Below, in pieces: positions 51,819 through 63,973 of a DNA stretch of 64,000 nt; position 1 is the first letter of the stretch, and each line of letters starts with the position of its first letter. The notes below the pieces were generated by a model that was given only the letters and a program-made list of their open reading frames with translations, was not told the DNA's origin and made no database searches. The position numbers and the translations under genes were made by a program. Source of the stretch: Hymenolepis diminuta (taxonomy: Eukaryota > Platyhelminthes > Cestoda > Cyclophyllidea > Hymenolepididae); the NCBI GenBank assembly GCA_900708905.1, contig CAADRB010000001.1, forward strand, positions 6,441,744-6,505,743. Direction: 5' to 3'.

Positions 51819-52025
51819 ATGAGCATGACTCGTTTTGTTCTAATTTTGGGTTTGATCTGTCCGTATTTGGTGGTAGGGCAATTACTTAGTGAAATGAAGA
51901 CGGTCCGCATCATCAACATGTCACTTCTAAGTCGTAACTGCAACAGATCACGACATGGCGTGATTAATCGTCATTCATCGATTGGTCCGTTGTCTGACCA
52001 ATCATACTCTGCCATGATCGGATAA
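51819..52025 (+). CDS. Possible small secreted protein, unrecognised
   Basis: This 68-codon single-exon frame starts MSMTRFVLILGLICPYLVVG, which resembles a signal peptide with a cleavage site after the VVG. An AATAAA at 52116-52121 lies about 90 bases past the stop. The rest of the peptide is basic and Ser-rich with no family likeness. Against it, no TATA box is evident, the region is AT-rich, and short frames of this kind arise by chance. Several CCAAT/ATTGG motifs overlap the 3' part of the frame (about 51980-52045), which suggests the stretch may instead be regulatory. Confidence 0.18.
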   Translation: MSMTRFVLILGLICPYLVVGQLLSEMKTVRIINMSLLSRNCNRSRHGVINRHSSIGPLSDQSYSAMIG

Positions 52026-54043
52026 TAATGACCAATGATTGGTTCAGTCTTCTCCAGCCACTCAAAATCTGACCAAATAGAATTTTGTCTGTGTAAATAG
52101 TTTGTTAATTATATCAATAAATTTGATCTGTAAACTGGACTAGCTTGTCCGGTTAAATCTCTTTTCTCTCGATCTACATTTCCTCATAACAGAGAGCCTG
52201 ACTGAGCGTTACAGCATTCAGCAAAACCAATTAATAACTATCTCTTAAAGAAAAACAGAATATGCTTGATACCACTATTCAATAAAATAAACTGAATGAC
52301 AAGTGCAATTTAAGGAGGTAAAATCGAACCATACATCTGAATATACCAAATCGTCTGTTTCTTCATGAGGTTTTGGACCTGTTGCAGCAGTATAAAGATG
52401 ATCAAATTAACAAATCCTTGATTAAAAGGCATTTGTTTAAATTTAATTTGATTATTATCTGTGCGTAATTGATTTTCGAGGCGTAATAGACTGATTGACT
52501 TGTAGACACAATTGAGAGACTGATGTTAGTTACAAGGTATAAGGCGCCGCCATTACTGGGGGCGAAACCGAAACCAAATACAAACTAGCTGATTTACCTT
52601 CCGTTTACCTTCTAAAGATTTGACTATACTTTTCAAGTCAAGTTTTCAGGACCAGACCTCCAATGCTTTGACTCGATGATATCAATTTAGAGTTGGTTCG
52701 AGATTTATCAATCAATTTTTGGGGGATATGGAACTAAGTGATCCGTTAATACAATTAGGCAGCTGTTTTCCTAGATGTATCTTTACCTTTTGATCATCTA
52801 AAGATAGTTACCTTATGCGAGCGGTGTTATTGCATTATAATTACAAATAAAATATATAAAGAAGGTAAAATTAATATGCACTCAAATAGCGATATTAATA
52901 CAACTTAATAATCAAATTTGCAAGTTACCAACCCAATAATTAATTACATTGCCCTATTATTTTCGATCTTGACAAGGGAAAACATGTTTAGCCAAATTCT
53001 ATTTTAAATAATTTCGAGTTAATTTGTATTGCCCTGAGTCATTATTTGATAGTAATAGTATAAAATTATTAATTCTTAAAAACAGTATCTAAAAATTTCC
53101 TGAAAAAGTTAATTTGAGATTTTAATGGAATATTGTGGATCCTATTGAGTTTTGGAAGTTATCAAGTGGAAATCGTGTCCCAAGTTCTACATTTTGCTGA
53201 AATTATAAGGAATATTTCACAATCACTGTAAAACAAGAAATAGAAATTCTAAATGGCAAGTGCAGTTAGTATTGTCACTCTTTTTGGATGTGTGAGTCTC
53301 CCCTGGGAGTTGATATTTTGACAGTTTCGGTCACCTAAATTGTCCACCCTCTTCTGTATTTCTTTAAACATAAATAGTGACTTTTGCACTCACTATTGAA
53401 GTCGTTGCAGTGATCTTGATTTTATCCATTTTTCTACCTTTGAGCCTTTTTGAATATGACTTCTCTATTGAACCTTAAGACCCTCCTCCATTTTTTCGCT
53501 GTGAGCCAGCATATTTTCGATTTGCTAATTGCATGACTGCTGCTTTCATTTGAATCCTGAATATCATTTAACAAAATTGAACTTAAAAGTCTGATTTCAA
53601 GATCGAAAGCAGAACATATTAGATAAAAGATTTAAATAAAATCATCTCTGTTCGGAATTCATAAATCAACTGATTAGGTTTGTCTCTTCTAATGTTAAAA
53701 AAACTACTAGGTGATTTTAACATAACAGGGCTCATCAAGTAAAAGTTACTTGACCATCTATAATAAGTCAATAACTTAAAATGACCTAGTATTGAGTTAT
53801 CACTAATAGCAAAGCAAAGAGCAACCATTCCTTCTCCTATTGAACAGAGTATGAATGCGGAAAGGTGATTGGTCGACTAAGAGTCAAGGTGTGCAGTTGA
53901 GGTTACCCTAAGAATGAAGTCAATATTTCAGTAATATCTTCCTTCATTCAATTTTTAGGTCGAGTTTGTATAAATTTTAATTAATGCATTTAGTTTGTTG
54001 GGGTTAAGATAACAACTGACGGCTGATAGCTACCACCATTTCT

Positions 54044-54466
54044 AGAGCAGAAGACCAAGAGCTGTTTTGACCAAAATGTATTGGTCATGTCACAATGAGG
54101 CTTCGAGCGAGTAAGAGAGAGATAAGAAACAGAGGCGATGAAAGGGCAGCGTAGGAATAGCGTACGACAAACTTGTTTTTGACAAATTAGTGTATGCGTG
54201 TGTGTCACAGTGGAAATACAAAGACAGTTTATAGAGTCACTGGGGCAAGGGCGCGTGTGAGACATGAGTACAGATGTACTTTCTAAAGAAGCGGGGCACT
54301 TCTCGGAGAAGGAGCATTGATAAACATGTCTAGATATGGCAGATAGGAGTTTGAGTCATGGGGGCATAAAGATATCACTGCGGTATCATAGGCGAGAAGC
54401 CAAAGTATTTTCATAGAGGATGCGAATAAAGAGTAATTTTGTGAATGCATAGGGGGTCATCCTTCA
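54044..54466 (+). repeat. About 420-base repeat, second copy of a pair
   Basis: This is the partner of 48545-48963, same orientation, about 5.5 kb away. Shared blocks include GTCACAATGAGGCTTCGAG-type start, GGCGATGAAAGGGCAGCG, GCGTGTGTGTC, AAAGACAGTTTATAGA, GGGCGCGTGTGAGACATGAG, CATAAAGATATCACTGCGG and GGGGGTCATCCTTCAAG. Divergence by substitutions and small indels indicates an old duplication or two old insertions. Confidence 0.7.
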
Positions 54467-55652
54467 AGTTAAATATTTCACATTCTAATTTCCATATATC
54501 CTGATTAAAGTCCTGCCTACGATGTGGGGGTTTACTGACCAGTTGGTTAATTTAATAATTAAGTTATCTAACTGTTCAATAAGGTCTTGAGATCACGAAC
54601 CCAATAGTGCTCAGGTAACAGAGGACAAATGCTGAAAGTTAAACATTTGAACATGAAGTGGCGAATTATGTTTGATAAGTAGATAACGAACATATAGTGT
54701 TTTCAAAAATCAAATTATTTTAGAATTATTTGATACTCGAACTTTAATTCATAATTTGATTTTGCCTCTGTCCGTTAATACCTACTGAACAATTTTTTGA
54801 GATCAGATGGCTTTCCATGAATGATATTTTCTGCATTGTCCTCCGTATAAGTAATTATTTGGATATTTGGAAATATCATTTCAGCGCTTTTTTTCTTCCA
54901 ATAACTGGATAAAAAAGTGATGAAATCTAATAGGATTTTAACTTAGCGAAACTTACTGGAGTTTAAGATAAACCATGCGAAATTGGTCATCCATCTAATT
55001 GCAATGCGTTCCCGGTTTTCATATTTCCATTCAAAGGAGAACAGGAATCTGAATTTGTTTCGTTCTTTTCCCAATTGTCGAAATGTTTATGATACATCCC
55101 AGTATATTGTGACAACAACAAATGTTTAGATAAACACCTAAGATATACTTGAAGATATAGGAAGTCAATGATACTCAGGTTGCCACATTTCAAAGGGCGT
55201 TTGCTCTGAAGACAGACACTGAACATCTGAAGGCCACGCATATGACTCACTTGAACAATTTTATTTACACTCGCATTTAATTATCATTATATATGACACG
55301 GTAAAATTTCTTCAACAAATTTTAATCGCGTGAAAGCACCTAAACACGAGAAATACCCTAACAGTAATGTTAGAAAATAAATGGGGAAAGGTCAAATAGA
55401 AGTCGATGATGAAATCAGGACTTCTGGAGTTTCATTATATTAGAATTATTGATCCTTTGATTATTCTTGTTCTTTTGGCGGTTATTTTTCACTGCTCAAA
55501 ACAAATTTCATGGTTTGATGTCGTGTTTTTTAGGCTGGTACATGTCCATGGCATTCAAAACTTATAGGTTATTTGAATTTGTAGTGTTTGGTCATGCCAC
55601 TTGGAGTCATTTATTTCTTCTTATAGTGAGGAAGAAGAGGATAAAAGGAGTG

Positions 55653-55672
55653 ATAATAATAATAATAATAAT
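55653..55672 (+). repeat. (AAT)n microsatellite
   Basis: About seven uninterrupted AAT units followed by an ATTT-rich stretch. A simple-sequence repeat. Confidence 0.85.
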
Positions 55673-56298
55673 TTATTTATTCCTCTCTTGCATTTATTAG
55701 AAACGCCAATGATGAACTTCAAATGCGACCGTTTGCAGTCAAACTACCTTTTGCGATAGAATATTCGTTTCACGATACTCTTAAATAGTAACGAATGTGC
55801 GTCAAAAATATAAACAAAGTAGAATTTACGTCTAAATCGTTCTGGAAAGTTTTCCGAGTTTTTTACACTAAAACATATTGTGAGTTAATAGATACTTAAG
55901 GGAACTTTGGAAGGTAGCTTTCGTAAATCGGCTACGTCACCGATAACCTGGTTTAAAGTGGTTTTCACACGCTAAATAATTTTCTCAAACGTATAATATT
56001 CCACCTCGATGGAATCCGCACAGTGAAGCGAAAAACAAGGTATCGCATGTGAATATTCGCAGAAATGAAAGCAATGATTTCGTCATTTCCAGCCAGTGCA
56101 TTATTTTAGTTGCGTAATGATCAACAAGAACGTCAAATTGCCGATATTTGGAGGTTTTAAGTGGTGTATAGAAGGCCGCATATCAGATTTTAATCCTCAA
56201 TGGTGACAAGTTTGTAGCGGATGCTTCACCAATAAGCCTTTTTGCTATAGTCAAGGTAATCCTCCTAAGCAGTTCTGATAGCGTCTAGCAGAGTCCTC

Positions 56299-56628
56299 TG
56301 TTATAATTTTGCTCCCGAAATTAGCTGGGCTGCTCTCAAAGTAACGAGAACGAGGAAGGTGTTGAGTAGAGAGGGTTTATTGATCCAACCGATGAGATAG
56401 CAAGAATGTTATTTTATATCTGTGAACAGAGCTCCTTATGAGATGTTGTCCACGAGCTCGGTTCTTATAGACAAACAACGCTAGGGTGCAGGGATAGTGA
56501 CTGCTGACTGCCTGGAGGCCTCGGCAGACGGACGCCGCAAGCTTAATACGAGTATCTTCAAAGGAAATTTTAAAAAAGAAATAAATGTAACAGCGGAGAG
56601 GTAAAAATCTCGAATCACATGACACAAA
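56299..56628 (-). mobile_element. LTR-like module, possibly a solo LTR
   Basis: On the minus strand the stretch can be read as TGTCATGTGATTCG at the start and AAAATTATAACA at the end, giving the TG...CA ends of an LTR. Inside, a GC-rich promoter-like part (GGCGTCCGTCTGCCGAGG) is followed by a TATA-like TCTATAAGAACC near 56460-56470 and by AATAAA at 56376-56381, then a CT-rich part. That is the U3-R-U5 order. No second LTR, reverse transcriptase or integrase was recognised in the window, and no target-site duplication was established. It could be a solo LTR, a Ta-TRIM-like non-autonomous element, or an unrelated promoter. Confidence 0.4.
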
Positions 56629-59600
56629 CCTGCTTATCTTTTCCCAAATTATTAAAGATATGCCTAAGTTATATGAATGGCGAAACCTATGCAATCATTT
56701 TTTTAATAAACGGACTTATTTTGAGAAGAGGAAATAGAAAATGTTAAAAATATTGTTGACACATCATTAATTTGGATAGTAATTCAGATCGAAAAATAAA
56801 AATGATAAAGCAATATTGATCAGAAAGATAAAGAACCCTAATTTTAATTTATAACTGTCCTATATATTTTCTCACTTTCCATTGGATATTTTACTTTTTA
56901 AATTCTTTCAGTACTCAACGAAAAGAAAGGGCTTTTATCAAAATTTCATTTCAATTTCAATTTTCATTATTAATCAGTCTTTTAAGTGTTTATTTTTTTC
57001 TAAAACTGGCTGAATATGCATTTGCTAGATTTATCCTCTTTTGTTACTATTTATTTCATTCCCTTCATAACAAAATAAACCACCTAGCCCTTGGCGAATC
57101 AGAGTTCACCTGTCATTAGAACACGTCTAAGTGATAGAATGGATGACTGAAATGGTTAATGTCTCCTAAGATACTGGGGAGTGGAATAAATTACATCTTC
57201 TAAGAGGCCTATGATACTATCCAATTGTAAAAATAAGTTTTGAATGGGCTATTCTTTAAAAAACTTGATATCTGATTATAATATCAATTTACTGAGATAC
57301 GATATACAAGAGGCAGGTAAGAGGATTTTTTCCTCATCTTGATGTGGGGAAAAAATTTGATGTGAACAGGGCAAAGAATTACCTGTCGTAATTGATCGAA
57401 TTTCTTTAAAAATTTTAAATTTTTCCCTAATTCTGCATAAGTTTATCCTCCAGTAAAACGGGAGGGGGTAGCCAGATCTCTCAAATTCCGCCATCGATCA
57501 CCGACTCTCTTTTTTCTCATAATTATGTGTCTGGATAGATCATCAGAATCTCTGAATGCTGCCTATTAATCTTTCTAGGATATGCGGATTAAGACATCTG
57601 CTTCTATTTATCCTTTAATTCTTACTGAAATCTCACTGGGAAAATTTTTAACCATATTCCATTTAAGGATTGGGAAAGATTTGCTATAGCTGGTCGGGCT
57701 AGCAACTCGCATTCAATCGTTGACTAGAATATGATGTCTACTGTTTTATACTCAGTAGTAAGAAGCTAGTGGTTTTGCTTATTATTGATACACCTATGAT
57801 ACAGAAAAAAATCACCTGGGAGCCGCAATTGACACCAGAATTTCTTGCATAAGTCTCTCCAAACCACATTATCTTTAGAGGATAAATTCTTTTAAAGAAT
57901 TCTTCTTTCGTTGAAAGGAGAAAAGAGAAATGTTATTTCGTTTACATTTCTGAATTAAGCTAGTGAAAAAGGGAAGACATACTTTATTTAAAAAAGCAAA
58001 TACCTGAAAGAGAGTTTCTTGTTAAGAATAATTAGCATGTCGTCTGTTGTCCTCATTGTAATTATACTTCGAAAACATTTCCATCTATAAACTACTCAAA
58101 TCTACTGTCTGAGAGCTTCGATGAGCGCGACTCTGCTGTTCACAATGATTAACCAGTATTAAGTTCCATCTGGACTTATTATGATGAGATCAGAAACAGA
58201 GTACGCCTACATACTGATTAGGGTGTAAGATTAAGACCGGCTACCGAGTGCAAATTACTCATCTGCGGATAGAGCAGTGTTTGCTGACATGTCAGCCCAT
58301 GTTCCATCAGTTACTTATTGGTAAATCTGATGAATAAGCCGTCATGTTATATGACAATATGTCACAGTTTATTCACAACTCTCTGGCAGCTCTAAAAATT
58401 TGACCATTTGTATTTATTTTCTGACGCTCTTGGTATCGACCTAAACACCTTGTAAACGAAGAGGTCATGAGTCCTGAAGAATGTAAATAAACACATAGGT
58501 GTGTTTGGTTTTTGTCCTATTTTCCGGAATGTTTGATCTGTATCCGGTCATGAAATGTAAATGGTTTACTTTTAACCGAATAATTTTCAAGAGTGGTTTT
58601 AAATTATTTCCAGGATTGTTAACAAATGCCAAAGGCATAAAATTGCCCCTTGAAATTTTATCCCTCACACAAGTGTAATATCTCCGATTCCAGTATTCGA
58701 GATTTCGAAATGTTTCAGAAGGTAGGACTTAGCGGCTATGGTCTCTGTAGGGTGAAAGTCAGGGAACAAGGAATAATTCAGTATAGTTTGTGACATGTTG
58801 ATAATGCTTGTCTCAGTGCAATGTTGGGATTGGCTAAGAGTGGGAGGATTCCTTATCGTCTCTGAAATTCTTTATTACAAAGGAAGAAAATTTTATCAGG
58901 TATAAATTAATTAACTTGAAGTTTGCGAAATATTACATTAACTCATCCGGTGGGCTAATCATTTCTAAAATATTTGCTTACAAGTTCTATTTGAGCTAAG
59001 GTTAATTTTTATTACTCTCTAAAAACATAATTCAATTCGGTGAAGAGTAATTTATTTGTTGAGTTCAACTAAAATGATCCATAACAAGCTCTTCAGGGTC
59101 AAAATTACGTAATCCTTAGTTAACCAGCTGCTATATTCGCTGTTAAAAGAAAATTTTTATCTGTGGTGGTTGACCTAGGATCCAGATTAATCTATTGGTG
59201 GGGAAACTTTCCGATCAATAGTCTGAAATTTAAATATTGAAAAAAAACTTGAATATGAACTAAGAAGCGAAAAGCGTGCTATTTTAATCCACAGTTACAT
59301 TTTGCGAGACTAATTTCCATTTCTAAATAATTCTCTCTTAAAGATGATAAATTACTTTCTATACAATTTTTCTATATTAGCAGGTTTATTTCCATCTTCA
59401 CTCTCTTCGCAGTTCCAACAGCTTATTGACATTTTCCGTTATCCTTCACCTGAGCTGAGAGTCATATTTCTCCCAGAATCACTCTGAACCCACTGACCAC
59501 TCGTTTGGTGTACTTGTTCCATTCTTCATTTATACAAATATTCTATTACTGACTTTATCTCATTCTGAATTAGTCTTTCTTACTATAAACTCTCCGAAAT

Positions 59601-60662
59601 TTTGTTTGGAACACAAGACCTTTAAAGCTCCTTCGATAATAGGACAATGAGAAATGAAGATCCCATACAAACGATTTCATGCGGAAGTAGTGAAGTGATG
59701 AAGCACCCTCTATGAGTTGTGTAAACTGAAATTGTTCCTGAGAGTTAAAAGTTTGGTACTTAAAGACCTTACCCAGTCAATACCCATTTTCAGATGAACT
59801 TATGCCAAAAATGTGCAATATAACTTACAAAAGTTAGAAATTCTAACACCATTAGAAGGTATCACTATGTTACAAATAAGATTAGTCAAATAACTTAAAA
59901 TGCCCTTTTCAAGATGTGTTAAACTTAACAAATTGAAGAAATAAGTATATTTTTACCAATGAGAATGTTATTCTCAATTCTGGAGAGGGAGGCACCAACC
60001 TCATTTTTAGAAATACTCCAGGAATTCTAAGGGAAATTTCCCACGAATTCTATACATTTTCAGCTGAAATGTTAACCTCAAAACCAATTTGGTTCGAATC
60101 TTTCGTCGTGCTCATGATAAGACGGAGCAGTTGGTTCTACGGTTGTGCCATATTACCTTTGTCCGATCAATAAAGAATCGGGACTGTAAATTACTAATTG
60201 ATAAGAGTATATCAATCAAGAGGTCAGCCAATTGGTGTAATATATTTTACAAAGTAGAACTCAAACTCAGGTCACTTTCAATTAATGAGATCAGTTATTG
60301 ATTTATTTGGTAAACTTAAACCACTAAAGGCATGCAACCTCTCACGGGCTTATCAGTCAGTTCATAATTGACATAAGTATTAATCCATAATTTTGTGATG
60401 GGTGAATAAGTAATTTTCAAACAACATTGGTCAGTTTGACCCTCTCTTGACTCAACGATGGAATCCATGGGTATTTTTCTTAAAATTTTGCAGACAGTTT
60501 AATTATAGAAAGAATCTGGAACTGGAACCTCTAAGATAGCAATTATGGACATTAGGCCACTAAATAGATACGTAATTTACATGAAGTAGCCACCCAGTTA
60601 ATACTTTCAATTCCAAAAAATGAACATTTATGGAAGGCAGGTAATAAAGGAAACGGAAAGGG

Positions 60663-60672
60663 TATATATAAG
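60663..60672 (+). promoter_or_regulatory. TATA box of the first antigen B gene
   Basis: TATATATAAG starts 46 bases before the start codon at 60709. This spacing leaves room for a short leader and is almost the same as in the second antigen B gene. Confidence 0.65.
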
Positions 60673-60708
60673 GGACTGACATTCAAGTTATTTATGCATC
60701 ATCACACT

Positions 60709-61518
60709 ATGAGAAGCTTCATTCTTATCGCTCTGACCATCTTCGCCTTTGCTGCCGTTGCACATGCGTAAGTTATATGAAGGTTTTCACGATTAAACTC
60801 CATTCTATTCTTATAAACACAAAGAATTCACATAGATGGTATAACATCGATTTTCCTCCTTTATTCTCATTACACGCGGTAATACAAAATCCTTAGAATT
60901 GCCGATTCTGGAAGAAACCAAAATCGGCTAACAGAAGGCACTACTAAAGATAAAGAGGAAGGAATTGAAAAGATGTTGACAGCAATGCCAAAGTGTCAAA
61001 GAGTCCACCTTCATTTGACTTTTGGAATCGGGTTGTACAATATTTACTAAGTGGCTGCCTTCCAAAAGTTCAAATCTCATGATTTGTTCCCTGGATTGCA
61101 GTTAGCGCTAATCTACGATGGTCAGTGCTAACTGACGGACTAATTTTAATGGAGAAGGTTCGGTCTTGTCCCTTCAATTCATTGTCTTCTCGTTTTTCCA
61201 CTTATCAATTAAATTATCACTGATGAGATGCGTGATTGTAGGAGGTGAAGCATTTACTACTCATAAACTACAATTTGGCCACACTTTTGGGTTCTAATTG
61301 CTGTCTATTTCTTTCCATTCAGCGAGGACAAAACTGAGGACTTCAACAGCCATGTAACGCAATATCTCGACAATGCGCAAAAGTTCTTCAATGATGATCC
61401 CGTAGGAAGCAAATTAAAGGAGATTGCTCAGAAGACAAGTGAGTTTGTTCAAGAGCTTAAAATGAAGGTTCGCGCTCTTCAACGCAAATACATTCAGGAT
61501 TTGCTGAAGGAAAAATAG
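60709..61518 (+). CDS. AgB: Antigen-B-like secreted hydrophobic-ligand-binding protein, copy 1
   Basis: Antigen B proteins are small, helical, secreted apolipoproteins that tapeworms use to bind lipids in the host, where they are major antigens. The model is join(60709..60767, 61323..61518), 84 residues. Exon one encodes the signal peptide MRSFILIALTIFAFAAVAHA, and a 555-base intron splits the codon at the peptide boundary. Exon two encodes a charged, cysteine-free helical protein with the family signature KFFNDDPVGSKLKEIA, ending DLLKEK. The two-exon layout with an intron right after the signal peptide is typical of the family. A family-2 repeat copy sits inside the intron. An AATAAA follows at 61549. 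The gene faces copy 2 tail to tail. Confidence 0.9.
61020..61150 (-). repeat. Family-2 repeat copy in the antigen B intron
   Basis: On the minus strand the stretch contains TGCAATCCAGGGAACAAATC, ATGAGATTTGAACTTTTGG and ATTGTACAACCCGATTCC. The first two blocks match 29765-29945 and the last matches 13455-13530. Confidence 0.5.
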
Positions 61519-62764
61519 TAAAACCACTAACATGTTAATCATTTTAATAATAAAATCTCCTTTTAAATAATAAAACCAATTGTTGTTTTCATTGAATAAA
61601 ACCCTTCAGCAATAATTTACCAAATTCATACTACTGTAAAGTATAATGAGATTTTTCAACTGAGAAGGAGATATTTTTGCTCTATATCCAGTAGATCGCT
61701 TGAAAGCTACAGTTGAAGTTTCTAACCTCAATGATTGCAATTTGTGTAGAGTTACTTGAAGTGGTATGGTATTGCACTAAGTTCTTACTGCACATTATCA
61801 CAAATGCACATTTCGAATAAACTCATTGTCATGAACTACGGAGAGAGTAAATATAGTGGGGATGGGAAGAATCTTCACTAACCTGGAATAAATATTCAAC
61901 TCACACCGTCAATTCGTACCCATCTTGCTCTTAACGACAAGATGGGGGACAACGCAGTCTTGTTAAACATTTCATTGTCATATGAGGGCTTCATTTTAGC
62001 ATCTATTTTAACTGAAAAATATGTCGAAACGCTTAACTTATATTTGAAAAAAGTCAATATCTCCACACTTTATGTTCCTTACACTATGTTCCTTTATCCG
62101 AATTGGTCATCTCAATGAATGAAATAGCTTGTCAGCCGGATTTGCCCCATGTTCTTCGATTTCCACCTGTGATATTCTGTCTGCCAAATCGTCACAGACA
62201 CTAAAAGCACCTCAAAGACTCTCACATTTAGTGATTTGTGAACATATTAAAAATTGCGCTTGCTTAAACACTCTTGGCTATTCCAAGGAGAAATTTGGCT
62301 GACTTATGTCGAGTCAAGTGAAAGTGGCACCATCACCGTAACTCCAAGTTGGTCGTTTCCGATGAAATCTTTCGAACTATATTACGAATGCGAATTAACG
62401 AAAAGGCTAAGACAAATGGTCAAAACATTAGAATATACTCTCTCTTGACAATCAACCATGTCGACAGTCTTTACCCACTTGCCCCGTTAGTTGAACACTA
62501 ACCAATCTAACTCAACATCAAGAAGAGTGAGGTTTTGAAGGACAAAGAACACCAAACTGGGGCTGGAGCTGTGTGCAAATCTGGGTTTCAAGACTAAAAT
62601 CTACTGATTTACGTTTCTTCTTCCCTCAGTTAAAATTTCCTTTGAGTCTATGTGACCACAACTCATTAAAACAATCCATTTTATCAAATGAATGAGGTCA
62701 TTTTGTGAGAATTTAATGCAATATATTTTTAATTTTTGAGGAAATTAACCGAATACACAATTTC
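61519..62764. other. Region between the two convergent antigen B genes
   Basis: The region is about 1.25 kb. AATAAA at 61549-61554 serves copy 1; for copy 2 a minus-strand ATTAAA at 62712-62717 is a possible signal. A frame at 62254-62448 has no recognisable homology. No third antigen B exon was found here. Confidence 0.6.
61549..61554 (+). terminator. Polyadenylation signal of antigen B copy 1
   Basis: AATAAA lies 30 bases after the stop codon. Another AATAAA follows about 40 bases later. Confidence 0.7.
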
Positions 62765-63182
62765 CTATTGATTCTCCTTCAGCAGATTTTGAACGTATGT
62801 TTTCAGAGCTGCGCGGATTTTCAGTCTCACCATTTGAGTGAAAACGCCCACATCCATGGCGATCTCTCTCAGCTTCTTTCCCGCAGGATCCTCGGTGAAG
62901 AATTTCTTCACATCAGCGATTCTCATAATCACACGCCTCTTAAAGTCATCATTGTCCTCTTCTTGGCTGAAATGTTAGAAGACATAGGTGAGGAATCATT
63001 ATTCTGACTTTTAAATGAGCTATAAGTAAATATCACTCGGTCAATAAAATAGATCGGACAAATGAAGGCTCGTCTATACCAAACGAATGAGGAGGTGGAA
63101 AAGTATATATCAGAAAATCTTACGCCTGAGCAACGGCGACGAAAGCGATGATGGTCAAGGCGATGAGGATGAAGGTTCTCAT
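62765..63182 (-). CDS. AgB: Antigen-B-like secreted hydrophobic-ligand-binding protein, copy 2
   Basis: The model is complement(join(62765..62966, 63124..63182)), 86 residues, with the same role as copy 1. Exon one is 59 bases, the same length as in copy 1, and encodes the signal peptide MRTFILIALTIIAFVAVAQA. The intron (157 bases) interrupts the same codon position. Exon two has the family core KKFFTEDPAGKKLREIA and ends with YVQNLLKENQ. The signal peptides differ at few positions, while the mature parts have diverged widely outside the core. Codons in exon one favour C-ending forms more than in copy 1. The mature protein has no cysteine. Both splice sites are GT-AG (GTAAG and CATTTCAG). Confidence 0.9.
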
Positions 63183-63230
63183 GGTGGTGGTGTGGTAATT
63201 GTGGATAAATATCTGGAGAAATTACCTCTT

Positions 63231-63237
63231 ATTTATA
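63231..63237 (-). promoter_or_regulatory. TATA box of the second antigen B gene
   Basis: On the minus strand GGATATAAATAAG places TATAAAT about 50 bases upstream of the start codon. The distance is close to that in copy 1, suggesting similar core promoters. Confidence 0.6.
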
Positions 63238-63973
63238 TCCTTTACAATTTCTGCTGTGTCTGCACCGCATAAACATTGAATTTGAGCGTAAACACACATT
63301 GAACGGTAGATTCAAGGTGATGAGGTCTCGAAGATGGTACGTTCTTGTCCATTAGCTCAAATTTAAGAATTCCTCTAATCAAAGCGGAATTGAACTAGTT
63401 CAAAGTCTGAAAAAGAGTTTGTGTTAGCCACTGCTTCAGTAAACACACGTTTAGATATCTTCTATTGCAGCACGGTCTAACTTAGATCAGTCGAATTCTT
63501 CAAGTCTCGTTATTGGTTTTAACTAGCATTGGAAAGTGAATAAGATTACTTCTCCCAACAATTCTCGTCTAGAATGAACTATTTCAGGAGTCGAATCATG
63601 AACTTTTCGAGAGTAGCAGACTGATATTAGTTCAGCATAATTCAATTGATTTTTGGTTTTCCCGGCCGTAATTTGAAAATCTGAATATACACAAAGATCT
63701 GCAACACTAATTATTTAAGTTATTTCCAACGTGAACATTTTCTCCTGTGTTCCGGATTAGATTGTCTCAAAGCACTTGTAGAATTTCTCGGCCTTGGAGG
63801 ATAAAATGATTTTTGACAAGGTGATTATATTAGCTTGGCAGAAACACACATTCCGAGTAATTGCTTGCTTCACCACAAGGTTAATTCTAACAATTATGTG
63901 GTTGTGACAGACGTTCTGTCCAAACGTTGAGGTATGTGTTTAGGTCAAGATTACTTCACTTTACCTTCTTAAT

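Larger units (their letters stand above)
43646..60660. other. 17-kb gene-poor region between EHBP1 and the antigen B genes
   Basis: No conserved protein-coding gene was recognised on either strand. Recognisable content is a dead mariner element (46985-48045), a pair of about 420-base repeats, an LTR-like module (56299-56628), a family-2 fragment near 44395-44470 and a microsatellite (55653-55672). Weak candidates are a short ORF with a signal-like start at 51819 and unassigned minus-strand frames near 48162-48389 and 54987-55241. A patch at about 50060-50290 is richer in GC than its surroundings and remains unexplained. Confidence 0.65.

Noticed and set aside
54987..55241. Minus-strand open frame of about 84 codons from an ATG at 55241
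   Set aside because: No domain, no signal peptide and no clear promoter; treated as a chance frame in AT-rich DNA.
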